Assembly (NCBI GenBank): GCA_040752275.1
Contig: JBFMFH010000045.1
Location: 1-64,000 of the forward strand
Reading direction: 5' to 3'
Source of the DNA: JBFMFH01 sp040752275
GTDB taxonomy: Bacteria > Acidobacteriota > Vicinamibacteria > Vicinamibacterales > JAKQTR01
DNA length: 64,000 nucleotides
The notes beneath the pieces are model-generated. The model worked only from the letters and a program-made list of their open reading frames with translations. It had not been told where the DNA came from and ran no database searches. Made by a program: the position numbers and the translations under genes. Shown one piece after another: positions 24,274 through 31,819 of the stretch (position 1 is the first letter of the stretch; the number at the start of each line of letters is the position of its first letter).

Positions 24274-25676
24274 GTGACGTCCCGAAAGACATCCGCGTGC
24301 TCATGGTGGACGACGATGCCACGTTCCGCCACGTGATGGCTGCCGAACTCAGACGGCGCGGCTACGCGGTCGAGACACGTGCGAGCGGCCGGGACGCCAT
24401 CGATCCGGCCGCTTTCGTGGAGGCGGAGGTAGTGCTGCTCGACTTGAGGCTTCCAGACATGGATGGCATCCAGGTGCTCTCCCACCTCAAGGAACAGAAC
24501 ATCCAGGCGGGCATCGTCGTGCTGACCGGGCACGGGACCATTGACACGGCCGTCAAGGCGATCCGGCTTGGGGCGTACGACTATCTCGAGAAGCCCTGCC
24601 CGATCGCGAAGCTGGAAATGGCCATCCAGAAGACCTACGAGCACGTGCAGCTGCTCAGCCGGCAGCGGGTGCTCGAAGACGGGTACGTTGCGCCACAGAT
24701 CGGCCCCGAGGTCGTCGGCGGCAGTCCCGCGTTCCGAAAGCTCATGGACGCTGTGGCGCGAATCGCCAGGACCGATTCGACGACGCTCATCCAGGGTGAG
24801 ACAGGGGTCGGCAAGGAACTGGTGGCCAAGCTGCTGCACACCCAGAGCCCGCGATGCGAGGCTCCGTTCGTGGCCGTCAACTGTGCCGCGCTGCACGACG
24901 AGTTGTTCCAGAGCGAGGTGTTCGGCCACGAGAAGGGCGCGTTCACCGGCGCGCACCGTCTGAAACACGGGCTCTTCGAAGTGGCGAACGGCGGCACGCT
25001 CTTCCTCGACGAAGTGGGAGACACCAGCCCCGATGCGCAGGCCAAGCTCCTCCGCGTTCTCGAGATGGGCCGCTTCCGCAGGCTTGGCGGGACGCGTGAG
25101 ATCGCGGTCGATGTCCGAGTTGTTGCGGCAACCAACCACAATCTGGCCCAAGCGGCCGTTCGAGGGCACTTCCGGGAAGACCTGTACTATCGCCTCGCCG
25201 CGCTCACTATCGCGATCCCGCCCCTGCGAGAGCGGCAGGAGGACATCCCGGAGCTGGTGGAGCACTTCGTAGGATTGCTGAACCGCCGGTACTCCTTGTC
25301 GAAGCGGATCGACACGGCGGCGATGACCGCGCTGCAGCAGTACGGGTGGCCCGGCAACGTCCGGGAGCTCATTCACGTGCTGGAGCAGAGCATCGTCCTG
25401 TCGGACGGCAACCTTGTCCGCGTCGCAGACCTTCCCGCGCCCGTGCGGGCGGATCTCGTCGCGCCGCTGGTGGCCGATCAGGAGCCCGTGCCGACGCTCC
25501 GCGAGATCCAACGACGCCACATCCTGTGGGTGCTGGGCAAGGTGGGCGGGAACCGGGCGAAGGCCGCGATGATGCTGGGCACTTCGGAGCGGACCTTCTA
25601 CCGGCTGCTCGAGCGGCACCGCATTGCCGCGGCCTTCGCGGCCAAGTCGGGCCCCGCCTCGAATCGGGAAACCTGA
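24270..25676 (+). CDS. NtrC-family sigma-54-dependent response regulator
   Basis: A 468-residue activator. REC domain with phospho-acceptor D58 (VVLLDLRLPDMDG) and the conserved Lys in YLEKPCP; AAA+ domain with Walker A GETGVGKE, the sigma-54-contacting GAFTGA loop, Walker B GGTLFLDEVGD, and GWPGNVRELIHVLEQ; C-terminal Fis-type HTH (GGNRAKAAMMLGTSERTFYRLL). The intact GAFTGA loop means it should activate sigma-54 promoters. Start ATG 24270 is fixed by coupling to the kinase stop. The likely target is the promoter 178 bp downstream of its stop. Confidence 0.93.
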   Translation: MSDVPKDIRVLMVDDDATFRHVMAAELRRRGYAVETRASGRDAIDPAAFVEAEVVLLDLRLPDMDGIQVLSHLKEQNIQAGIVVLTGHGTIDTAVKAIRLGAYDYLEKPCPIAKLEMAIQKTYEHVQLLSRQRVLEDGYVAPQIGPEVVGGSPAFRKLMDAVARIARTDSTTLIQGETGVGKELVAKLLHTQSPRCEAPFVAVNCAALHDELFQSEVFGHEKGAFTGAHRLKHGLFEVANGGTLFLDEVGDTSPDAQAKLLRVLEMGRFRRLGGTREIAVDVRVVAATNHNLAQAAVRGHFREDLYYRLAALTIAIPPLRERQEDIPELVEHFVGLLNRRYSLSKRIDTAAMTALQQYGWPGNVRELIHVLEQSIVLSDGNLVRVADLPAPVRADLVAPLVADQEPVPTLREIQRRHILWVLGKVGGNRAKAAMMLGTSERTFYRLLERHRIAAAFAAKSGPASNRET

Positions 25677-25688
25677 CAGTTCTGACAC
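25674..25688 (+). promoter_or_regulatory. TGACAG direct repeat, candidate enhancer site
   Basis: TGACAGTTCTGACAC spans the stop codon of the regulator gene and repeats the 9-base spacing of the site at 22293. It lies 166 bp upstream of the sigma-54 promoter, a usual distance for an NtrC-type enhancer. Confidence 0.5.
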
Positions 25689-25698
25689 CGAGCCCGGG

Positions 25699-25727
25699 CC
25701 CTGTCCTGTCAAGAACGGCAGACAGGG
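25699..25727. promoter_or_regulatory. CCCTGTC/GACAGGG inverted repeat, candidate enhancer site
   Basis: CCCTGTC (25699-25705) and GACAGGG (25721-25727) form a 7-base inverted repeat; CCTGTC (25705-25710) offers an alternative partner at 10-base spacing. The half-site CTGTC is the complement of GACAG in the neighbouring direct repeat, so both may be read by the same dimeric activator. Confidence 0.45.
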
Positions 25728-25853
25728 ACGTTCTCCCACCCCGAACAGGCCTCGTTCCTGCCGGCGCGTGAAGCGGCCCGTTGCCGGTTGTGGGCCAGGG
25801 AAACCGAGAACATCGCCGAATCACGCACGCGCGCCGTGCCTGGCCTCCCCTTC

Positions 25854-25869
25854 TGGAACGCAACTTGCT
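25854..25869 (+). promoter_or_regulatory. sigma-54 promoter of the electron-transfer operon
   Basis: TGGAACGCAACTTGCT matches the -24/-12 consensus TGGCACGNNNNTTGCW at all but one fixed position, with exactly ten bases between GG and GC. Transcription should start near 25880, 17 nt before ATG 25897. An NtrC-type gene with an intact GAFTGA motif lies directly upstream. Confidence 0.75.
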
Positions 25870-25896
25870 AGATGCCCTGCCGGGAGGAAGGGAACC

Positions 25897-26241
25897 ATGG
25901 CAGCGACGGTCGTCCTCGTGGTCTTCCTGGCTCTGCTGTTCGGTGGCTTGGCACTGGCGCTCGGCTACGGGTACCTCAGCATCGAACGCGAGCGTGAGGG
26001 AGCGAGCGAGCACGCGAGCCGTCCCGCCGTTCGAGCAGCCAAGTCGGTGGCCGCCGTCCCAGACCTCCTGGCGCCGTCGCATGCGGTTCCGTCACCGGTT
26101 GCGTTCGTGTTCGATGAGGCCTTCGTGAGCCGGCTCGAACACCACGTGCGGATGGAGCAGGCGCTCGTCGCGCAGTTCGTCCACCACCCGTCGATCAACA
26201 ACTTGTACCGCCGGTCCGGGGCGCCGTTGCACGTTCACTAG
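25897..26241 (+). CDS. small single-pass membrane protein, unknown
   Basis: A 114-residue protein not recognised. One strong membrane helix (~4-28) ends in GYGYLSIERERE, followed by a soluble segment with a conserved-looking ALVAQFVHHPSINNLYRRSG near the C-terminus. It is the first gene after the sigma-54 promoter, with ribosome site GGGAGGAAGG. Position suggests an accessory, assembly or regulatory part of the respiratory complex encoded downstream; this is inference. Confidence 0.7.
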   Translation: MAATVVLVVFLALLFGGLALALGYGYLSIEREREGASEHASRPAVRAAKSVAAVPDLLAPSHAVPSPVAFVFDEAFVSRLEHHVRMEQALVAQFVHHPSINNLYRRSGAPLHVH

Positions 26242-26330
26242 CAGCCCCATCCGGGACGCGGGCGGGCGCTGCATTGGCGTGCTCCCGCCTGCCCGCATCC
26301 GGAATCCCGCCTGAGCGTTCGAGGGACGGA

Positions 26331-26822
26331 ATGGTCGAGCAGCTCCGCCAAGCCGATGTGACCCAGGGACTGAGCCAGGCCCGCCTCCAGACGCTCTCTG
26401 CGGTCGCCCGGGTCCGATCGCTGCGTGGGGGCGAGTATCTCTTTCTGCTGGGCGACCCCGCCCACTACCTCAGCGTGGTCGTCAAGGGTCAGGTGGATCT
26501 GTGCTTCCCGATGGACTTCGGGGGTACAGTCAAGGACATTGCGGTCGAATCCGCGGGTCCAGGGCGAACCGTCGGCTGGTCCGCACTGGTCAAGCCCTAT
26601 CGCTTCACGCTGTCGGCGCGGGCCACGGAGGCAGCCGACGTTCTGGCCTTCGGGCGGCAGGATCTCTTCAGATTGTTCGACGCCGATCCCGAGCTGGGCC
26701 GTGCGCTGTCAGCGGCGGTCGCCGAGATCGTGGGCGCCCGCCTCTCCATGTTTCAGGCGCTGTGGGCGCGGGAACTCAGGCGGGCGCTCGAGACTGACAG
26801 GCAACGCCTGTCAGCGGGTTGA
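26331..26822 (+). CDS. cyclic-nucleotide-binding-fold protein without HTH
   Basis: A 163-residue protein covering one cNMP-binding (Crp/Fnr sensory) domain: SLRGGEYLFLLGDPAHYLSVVVKGQVDLC, then GPGRTVGWSALVKPYRFTLSARATEAADVLAF, then a C-helix. The usual phosphate-binding-cassette residues are not clearly conserved and the protein ends after the C-helix, so no DNA-binding domain is present. It sits inside the electron-transfer operon, 89 bp after the small membrane protein. It may bind a ligand and act on the complex post-translationally (inference). ATG 26331 follows GAGGGA. Confidence 0.75.
   Translation: MVEQLRQADVTQGLSQARLQTLSAVARVRSLRGGEYLFLLGDPAHYLSVVVKGQVDLCFPMDFGGTVKDIAVESAGPGRTVGWSALVKPYRFTLSARATEAADVLAFGRQDLFRLFDADPELGRALSAAVAEIVGARLSMFQALWARELRRALETDRQRLSAG
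26794..26814. repeat. perfect hairpin at the end of the cNMP-fold gene
   Basis: CTGACAGGC and GCCTGTCAG are perfect nine-base arms around AAC, inside the last codons of the gene and 69 bp before the cytochrome gene. It contains the same TGACAG element as the candidate enhancer sites. It may be an RNA stability or processing hairpin or a regulator site. Confidence 0.5.
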
Positions 26823-26882
26823 TCAGGGCCGTCATCCCATCACCATCGCGGCGGCCGGGCCGGGTCTGGGGAGGGCGGTACG

Positions 26883-27419
26883 ATGATCTTCGATGACAAG
26901 TTGAGTCCGGCGGAACGCCTGACTCTCGGGCTTGTCACTCTGATGATAGTGGCGTCAGGTCTCGCCGTCGGCCGCGCTGCGTTCAGGCCCAGCGAGGCGG
27001 TCCAGCAGCCAATCCAGTTCAACCACCAGAAACATGTCCAGACAGTGGGGCTGGACTGCTCGACGTGCCACCAGTACTACACTGAACGGCAGCATTCAGG
27101 TCTGCCGGCGCTCGCGCTCTGCCAGACCTGCCATGGCGAGCCTGTGACTGATTCACCGGAGGAGCGGAAGCTCATCGAGCTTGCCGCGAGCAGCAGCCCG
27201 CCGGAGTTCAAGAAACTCTTCCGTCTGCCCGACCACACGTTCTACTCGCACCGCCGGCACGTGAGCGTGGCGAAGCTGCCGTGTGAGACCTGTCACGGTG
27301 ACATTGCAGCGACGACCGAGCCGCCAGCGCGGCCGCTGCTGCGGGTCACCATGGAGACCTGCACGGACTGCCATGCGCAACAGACCGTGCAGACCGACTG
27401 TACTCCCTGTCACAGGTAA
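26883..27419 (+). CDS. membrane-anchored pentaheme cytochrome c (QrcA/ActA-like)
   Basis: A 178-residue cytochrome. An uncleaved N-terminal anchor (~12-33) precedes five CXXCH motifs at C59-H63, C80-H84, C134-H138, C160-H164 and C173-H177, with extra His residues (H48, H51, H123, H126) suited to bis-His ligation. Size, anchor and heme number resemble ActA of alternative complex III and, with one heme fewer, QrcA. It would take electrons from the iron-sulfur arm in the periplasm. A GGGAGGGCGG site precedes ATG 26883. Confidence 0.85.
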   Translation: MIFDDKLSPAERLTLGLVTLMIVASGLAVGRAAFRPSEAVQQPIQFNHQKHVQTVGLDCSTCHQYYTERQHSGLPALALCQTCHGEPVTDSPEERKLIELAASSSPPEFKKLFRLPDHTFYSHRRHVSVAKLPCETCHGDIAATTEPPARPLLRVTMETCTDCHAQQTVQTDCTPCHR

Positions 27420-27430
27420 GGTGAACGAGC

Positions 27431-29767
27431 GTGGCGACTTCCCGTCGGAACTTCATCGTTGGCGCCGCGGGAGCCGGCATCGGGTTCGGGCTTGGCGCCT
27501 TCTCTCACCAGTTTCCCTTGGCCTCGCCCCACTTCGGTCCCGACTGGGAACCGGGCGAGGAGACCTTCGTGCCGTCGACGTGTCTGCTGTGCCCGGCCCA
27601 CTGCGGCATCCGAGCGCGGCTGATGGACGGTCGTCCGACTCGGATCGATGGCAACCCCCTGCACCCGGTCAGCCAGGGAGGCCTGTGCCCGAAGGGCCGC
27701 GCCGGTATCCAGCTGCTGTATCACCCGGGGAGGCTCAAGGGACCGATGCAGCGGGTCGGCCCGCCAGGGAGTGAGGAATTCGAACCCATCAGCTGGGATC
27801 AGGCGCTCGACCGGATCGCCGCCGCGCTGAGGGCGGCGCGGCCCCGCGCCGGAGGGGCTCCGGTGGAGTGGATTGTGGGCGGGACCACGGGCGTCATGGG
27901 CGAACTGATTGCCGGCTTCTCGCGGGCACAGGGGGCCTCGAGCCTCACCGTCGACGACTACCGCGACGGTGCGGCAGATGTGCTGGGGCTGTGCCAGGGC
28001 ATCGCGTCACCGCCGGCGTATGATCTCGCGGCCGCTGACCTCGTTCTGTCCTTCGGCGCCGCGCTTTCGGAAGCGTGGTGGGCGCAGCCGCTGGCGGCCG
28101 GGGCGCGCGTAGGCGAGGCGGGGCACTCACCCCGGTGGGTCCAGGCCGATACGCGCCTGTCGCGCAGCGCCGTCGCTGCCGACGAGTGGGTGCCTGTGAA
28201 ACCTGGCTCGTACGGAACGCTGGCCCTCGGTCTGGCCTACGTCATCGTGAAAGAGGGCCTCTACGATCCGAACGCGCTGGCGCGACAGGTATCCGGATGG
28301 GAGGACTGGACTGACGAGGCCGGGACCCTCCAGCCTGGCTTCCGCGCGCTGGTGCTCCGGCACGGACGGCCCGACGAGGTCTCGGCCCGCGCGGGTGTGC
28401 CAATCGCCCGACTGACGGCGCTGGCCAAGAGTTTTGGCAGCGCCCGTGCCGCCGTGGCGGTGTGGGATCAGGCCGTCGCGTGGAGGACCGGCGGATTGGC
28501 CGACGCCCTCGCAATCCACGCACTGAACATCCTCACGAACAGACTGAACCGGCCTGGCGGCATCCTCGTCCAGCCTCCGCTGCCGACGCTTCCGGGTCCC
28601 CTCGAGCACTGGCCAGGGGCGGTGGAGGACCTCGCGAAGGCTCCGTTGACGTCGAATACGTGGCCGGCGGATGCGGAAGCCGGGCAATCGCCGGCCGACG
28701 TCCTGTTCCTCTACTACGCCGACCCGGTGGCCTCCGCGCCGGATTCGGTCGTCGTCACGCAGGCGCTCGCGCGCGTGCCGCTGGTGGTGTCCTTCTCCCC
28801 GTTCTTCGACGAGAGCGCCCGCTACGCCAGCCTCCTGATGCCGGATCACACGTACTTGGAGCGGTGGCAGGATGGCTGTGCCCCCCCGGCCGTTCCGTTC
28901 CCCGTGTGGGGTGTGACGCAGCCGGTCGCCAGGCCGCTCTTGGACACGCGTGCCAGCGGCGACGTCCTTCTCGACCTCGCGCGCCGCCTCGGCGGCGATT
29001 TCGCGCCGCTGGCCCGCTGGGCGTCTGTTGAAGACCTGGTGCGCTCGCGAGGACTCGCGTTGGCTGCGGAGGGCCGCGGCAGCGCCTTCGTCGAACGGTT
29101 CCGGCAACGGGAGCTTCGCGAGCTCGAGGGCCGCGGATGGTGGCTGCCACACGGGCAGTCCACCGAGGCGTACTGGGAGACGATCCTGGGGTCGGGCGGG
29201 TGGTTCGACCCAATCTACGACTATCACGACGGCAGCAGCCGGTCGCAGTACCGCGACGGGCGCGTGTGGATCTTCCCTGCCGAGGCGCGGAAGCGGCTGC
29301 GCCAATCGGGCGGGCAGCTCGCCGGAGGATTCCTGCCGGCCGCCGGCACCTCCGGAACCCCTGCCGCGGAGGAGTTCCCGCTCCTGCTCGTCCCGTTCCG
29401 CGTGATGACCCTCGCGTCAGGGAGCACGCCACTGATGCCCTGGCTGCTGGAGCATCTGGGGGTACTCAACGGCGACGGGTGGGAGACGTGGATCGACGTG
29501 AACCCCGAGACAGCCCGCGAGCACGGTCTGCGGTCCGGCCAGCGCGTGCGTGTGGAGTCGGTTCACGGCGGGTTCGAGGCGACGGTCCGCCTCTTTTCGG
29601 GCGCCCAGCCGGGTGTCGTCAACGTGCCCTACGGCCTCCACGCCCGCGTCGACGGTTGGGGTGAGGCGCGAGGCGCCAATCCGCTCGCTGCCATCGGCAG
29701 GCGGGTCGACTCGGTCAGCGGGATGCCGGACTGGTACTCGACACGCGTGCGTCTGGTGCGGTTCTGA
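27431..29767 (+). CDS. Tat-exported molybdopterin-oxidoreductase-family subunit
   Basis: A 778-residue CISM-family catalytic-type subunit. A twin-arginine signal (SRRNFIVGAAGAG) is at 4-16, and a [4Fe-4S] motif at C51, C54, C58 and C86 (STCLLCPAHCG, GGLCPKGRAG). The C-terminal domain (SGQRVRVESVHGGFEATVRL, GVVNVPYGLHA) is the usual MopB dinucleotide-binding region. Whether it binds molybdenum is unclear; C-terminal to the cluster domain the metal-ligand region is not canonical. In QrcB and ActB the equivalent subunit has lost the cofactor. Start is GTG 27431, 11 bp after the pentaheme cytochrome gene. Confidence 0.85.
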   Translation: MATSRRNFIVGAAGAGIGFGLGAFSHQFPLASPHFGPDWEPGEETFVPSTCLLCPAHCGIRARLMDGRPTRIDGNPLHPVSQGGLCPKGRAGIQLLYHPGRLKGPMQRVGPPGSEEFEPISWDQALDRIAAALRAARPRAGGAPVEWIVGGTTGVMGELIAGFSRAQGASSLTVDDYRDGAADVLGLCQGIASPPAYDLAAADLVLSFGAALSEAWWAQPLAAGARVGEAGHSPRWVQADTRLSRSAVAADEWVPVKPGSYGTLALGLAYVIVKEGLYDPNALARQVSGWEDWTDEAGTLQPGFRALVLRHGRPDEVSARAGVPIARLTALAKSFGSARAAVAVWDQAVAWRTGGLADALAIHALNILTNRLNRPGGILVQPPLPTLPGPLEHWPGAVEDLAKAPLTSNTWPADAEAGQSPADVLFLYYADPVASAPDSVVVTQALARVPLVVSFSPFFDESARYASLLMPDHTYLERWQDGCAPPAVPFPVWGVTQPVARPLLDTRASGDVLLDLARRLGGDFAPLARWASVEDLVRSRGLALAAEGRGSAFVERFRQRELRELEGRGWWLPHGQSTEAYWETILGSGGWFDPIYDYHDGSSRSQYRDGRVWIFPAEARKRLRQSGGQLAGGFLPAAGTSGTPAAEEFPLLLVPFRVMTLASGSTPLMPWLLEHLGVLNGDGWETWIDVNPETAREHGLRSGQRVRVESVHGGFEATVRLFSGAQPGVVNVPYGLHARVDGWGEARGANPLAAIGRRVDSVSGMPDWYSTRVRLVRF

Positions 29768-29779
29768 GGAGCAAGAGGC

Positions 29780-30463
29780 ATGGCTCGCTGGGGCATGGTG
29801 ATCGATCTGGATCGCTGCAATGGATGCCAGACGTGCGAGGTGGCCTGCCGCTCGGAGAATAACATCGCGGTCGGCGGGCCGCAGGCGGCGAGGGAGAACC
29901 GCACCATCTCATGGATGCGGGTGCACGCCGAGGTCGAGGGAGAGTGGCCAGATGTACGGGCCCGGTTCGTGCCCCAGCCCTGCATGCATTGCGACCGTCC
30001 GCCCTGCACGCTGGTGTGTCCGGTCCAAGCCACGTCGATCGACCGCGAGGGCATCGTCAACCAAGTCTACGCCCGGTGCATCGGTTGCCGGTACTGCGCG
30101 AACGCCTGCCTCTACACGGTCAAGTACTTCAACTGGACGCGTCCCGTCCACCCGTCGTCGGCCGAGCCCGGACTGAACCCCGATGTTTCGGTGCGCCCGG
30201 TTGGAGTGGTGGAGAAGTGTACGTTCTGCAACCACCGGCTGCAGCGAGCTCGTGATCTGGCACGCGGCGAGAACCGGCCACTGCGCGAGTCGGACTACGT
30301 GCCAGCCTGCGCGGAGAGCTGCCCGACTGGAGCCATCGCCTTCGGCGACCTCGAGAACCCCACGCATCGGGTCGCCAGGCTGTCGCGCGATCCCAGAGCC
30401 TTCCGCCTGCACGAGGAACTGGGCACGCAGCCCAAAGTCTACTACCTGACCGAACGGGACTGA
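29780..30463 (+). CDS. four-cluster ferredoxin-type subunit (PsrB/QrcC-like)
   Basis: A 227-residue iron-sulfur protein with four Cys sets for [4Fe-4S] clusters: DRCNGCQTCEVACRSE, PCMHCDRPPCTLVCPVQAT, CIGCRYCANACLYTVKYF and CTFCNHRL with ACAESCPTGAI. This is the standard electron-wire subunit of PsrABC-type enzymes, Qrc and (as a fused domain) ActB. It has no signal peptide, so it is likely exported by hitch-hiking on the Tat-signal partner. It lies 12 bp after that gene. Confidence 0.9.
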   Translation: MARWGMVIDLDRCNGCQTCEVACRSENNIAVGGPQAARENRTISWMRVHAEVEGEWPDVRARFVPQPCMHCDRPPCTLVCPVQATSIDREGIVNQVYARCIGCRYCANACLYTVKYFNWTRPVHPSSAEPGLNPDVSVRPVGVVEKCTFCNHRLQRARDLARGENRPLRESDYVPACAESCPTGAIAFGDLENPTHRVARLSRDPRAFRLHEELGTQPKVYYLTERD

Positions 30464-30466
30464 GCC

Positions 30467-31819
30467 GTGACGGATATCGAGATTGTCTCCAGACTGCCCC
30501 AGGACGAGCGCGTGCTGCTCATGCCCCTGGTCCGAACCACGAAGACCTTCTGGCGTTGGGCGGCGGTGATGGCGGCCATCACGGTCTGGGGTGCCTTCAC
30601 CTACGTCCACCAGCTACGGCGCGGCCTCGGCGTCACGGGCCTCAATACGCCGGAGTACTGGGGCATCTACATTATCTGCTTCGTGTTCTTCATCGGCATC
30701 TCCCACGCGGGCACGCTGATCTCGGCCATCCTGCGTGTCGCCAGTGCGGAGTGGCGCAGATCGATTACGCGGTCGGCCGAGTTCATCACCGTCCTGGTGA
30801 TTGGCTTCGGCGCCGTCCAGCCGATTCTCGACCTGGGCCGGCCGGATCGCGTGCTGAACGTCGTCCTGCACGCGCAGCCGTTCTCGCCACTCCTATGGGA
30901 CGTGCTGAGCATCGGCCTCTACTTCACCGCGAGCAGCATCTACCTCTATGTGCCGATGATCCCGGACCTGGCCCGGATCAGAGATCTCGGCATCCGCCCC
31001 CGCGCGCTCTACGCGTTTCTCGCGATCGGGTATCGCGATACACCCAAGGCGCGGCACACGCTGGAACGGATCATCGCGGTCCTCGCCGTGGCGGTCATCC
31101 CTATTGCGGTGTCCGTCCACACGGTGATCGGCTGGATCTTCGCGCTTACCCTGAGGCCCATGTGGCACAGCGCGATCTTCGGTCCCTACTTCGTCATGGG
31201 CGCGATCTTCTCGGGCATCGCCGCCCTCATCATTGCCATGGCCATTCTCCGCCGCGTCTACAGCCTGGAGGCCTACTTCAAGGACGTGCACTTCAACAAC
31301 ATGGGGCTCCTGCTGCTCGTGATGACGGTGCTCTGGTTCTACTTCACGTTCGCCGAGAACCTGACGGTCTGGTACGGCGGCGAAAAGGCCGAACTGGCCA
31401 CGTTGTACTCCAAGCTGAGCGGCGAGTTCGCGTTTCCGTTCTGGCTGATGGTGGCCTGCTGCTTCTTCATTCCCTTCGGGCTGATGGCCCGGCGGGCGAC
31501 CAGGGGCGTTGCCGGCACGACCGTGGCCTCGGTGGCTGTCGTGATCGGCATGTGGCTCGAGCGTTACAACATCGTGGTCCCTACGTCGCTGCACACCATG
31601 GTCGAGATGGCGTCGGTTCACTACGTGCCCTCGTGGGTCGAGCTGTCGATCATGGCCGGGACCCTGTCCGGGTTCATCCTGGTGTACATGGTGGCGACCA
31701 AGTTCTTTCCGATCATCTCGATCTGGGAGATCAAGGAGGGACGGGAGAAGTCCATCGATGAGGTGTCCGAGCGCGTGGCCTCCTATCTGCCTGACGATCT
31801 CGCGGCGGTGGATTCATGA
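30467..31819 (+). CDS. NrfD-family quinol-interacting membrane subunit
   Basis: A 450-residue protein with about ten membrane helices. Family segments include ISHAGTLISAILRV, AVQPILDLGRPDRVLNVVL, SVHTVIGWIFALTLRPMWHS and GPYFVMGAIFSGIAALIIAM, most like QrcD/ActC rather than short NrfD. These subunits hold the quinone site and may translocate protons. GTG 30467 follows the ferredoxin gene by three bases, and the stop overlaps the next gene by four (ATGA). Confidence 0.9.
   Translation: MTDIEIVSRLPQDERVLLMPLVRTTKTFWRWAAVMAAITVWGAFTYVHQLRRGLGVTGLNTPEYWGIYIICFVFFIGISHAGTLISAILRVASAEWRRSITRSAEFITVLVIGFGAVQPILDLGRPDRVLNVVLHAQPFSPLLWDVLSIGLYFTASSIYLYVPMIPDLARIRDLGIRPRALYAFLAIGYRDTPKARHTLERIIAVLAVAVIPIAVSVHTVIGWIFALTLRPMWHSAIFGPYFVMGAIFSGIAALIIAMAILRRVYSLEAYFKDVHFNNMGLLLLVMTVLWFYFTFAENLTVWYGGEKAELATLYSKLSGEFAFPFWLMVACCFFIPFGLMARRATRGVAGTTVASVAVVIGMWLERYNIVVPTSLHTMVEMASVHYVPSWVELSIMAGTLSGFILVYMVATKFFPIISIWEIKEGREKSIDEVSERVASYLPDDLAAVDS

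Noticed and set aside
27431..29767. Firm call as a polysulfide, thiosulfate or tetrathionate reductase
   Set aside because: Domain content allows it, but the anchored pentaheme cytochrome and NrfD type fit Qrc/ACIII better; substrate motifs are not decisive.
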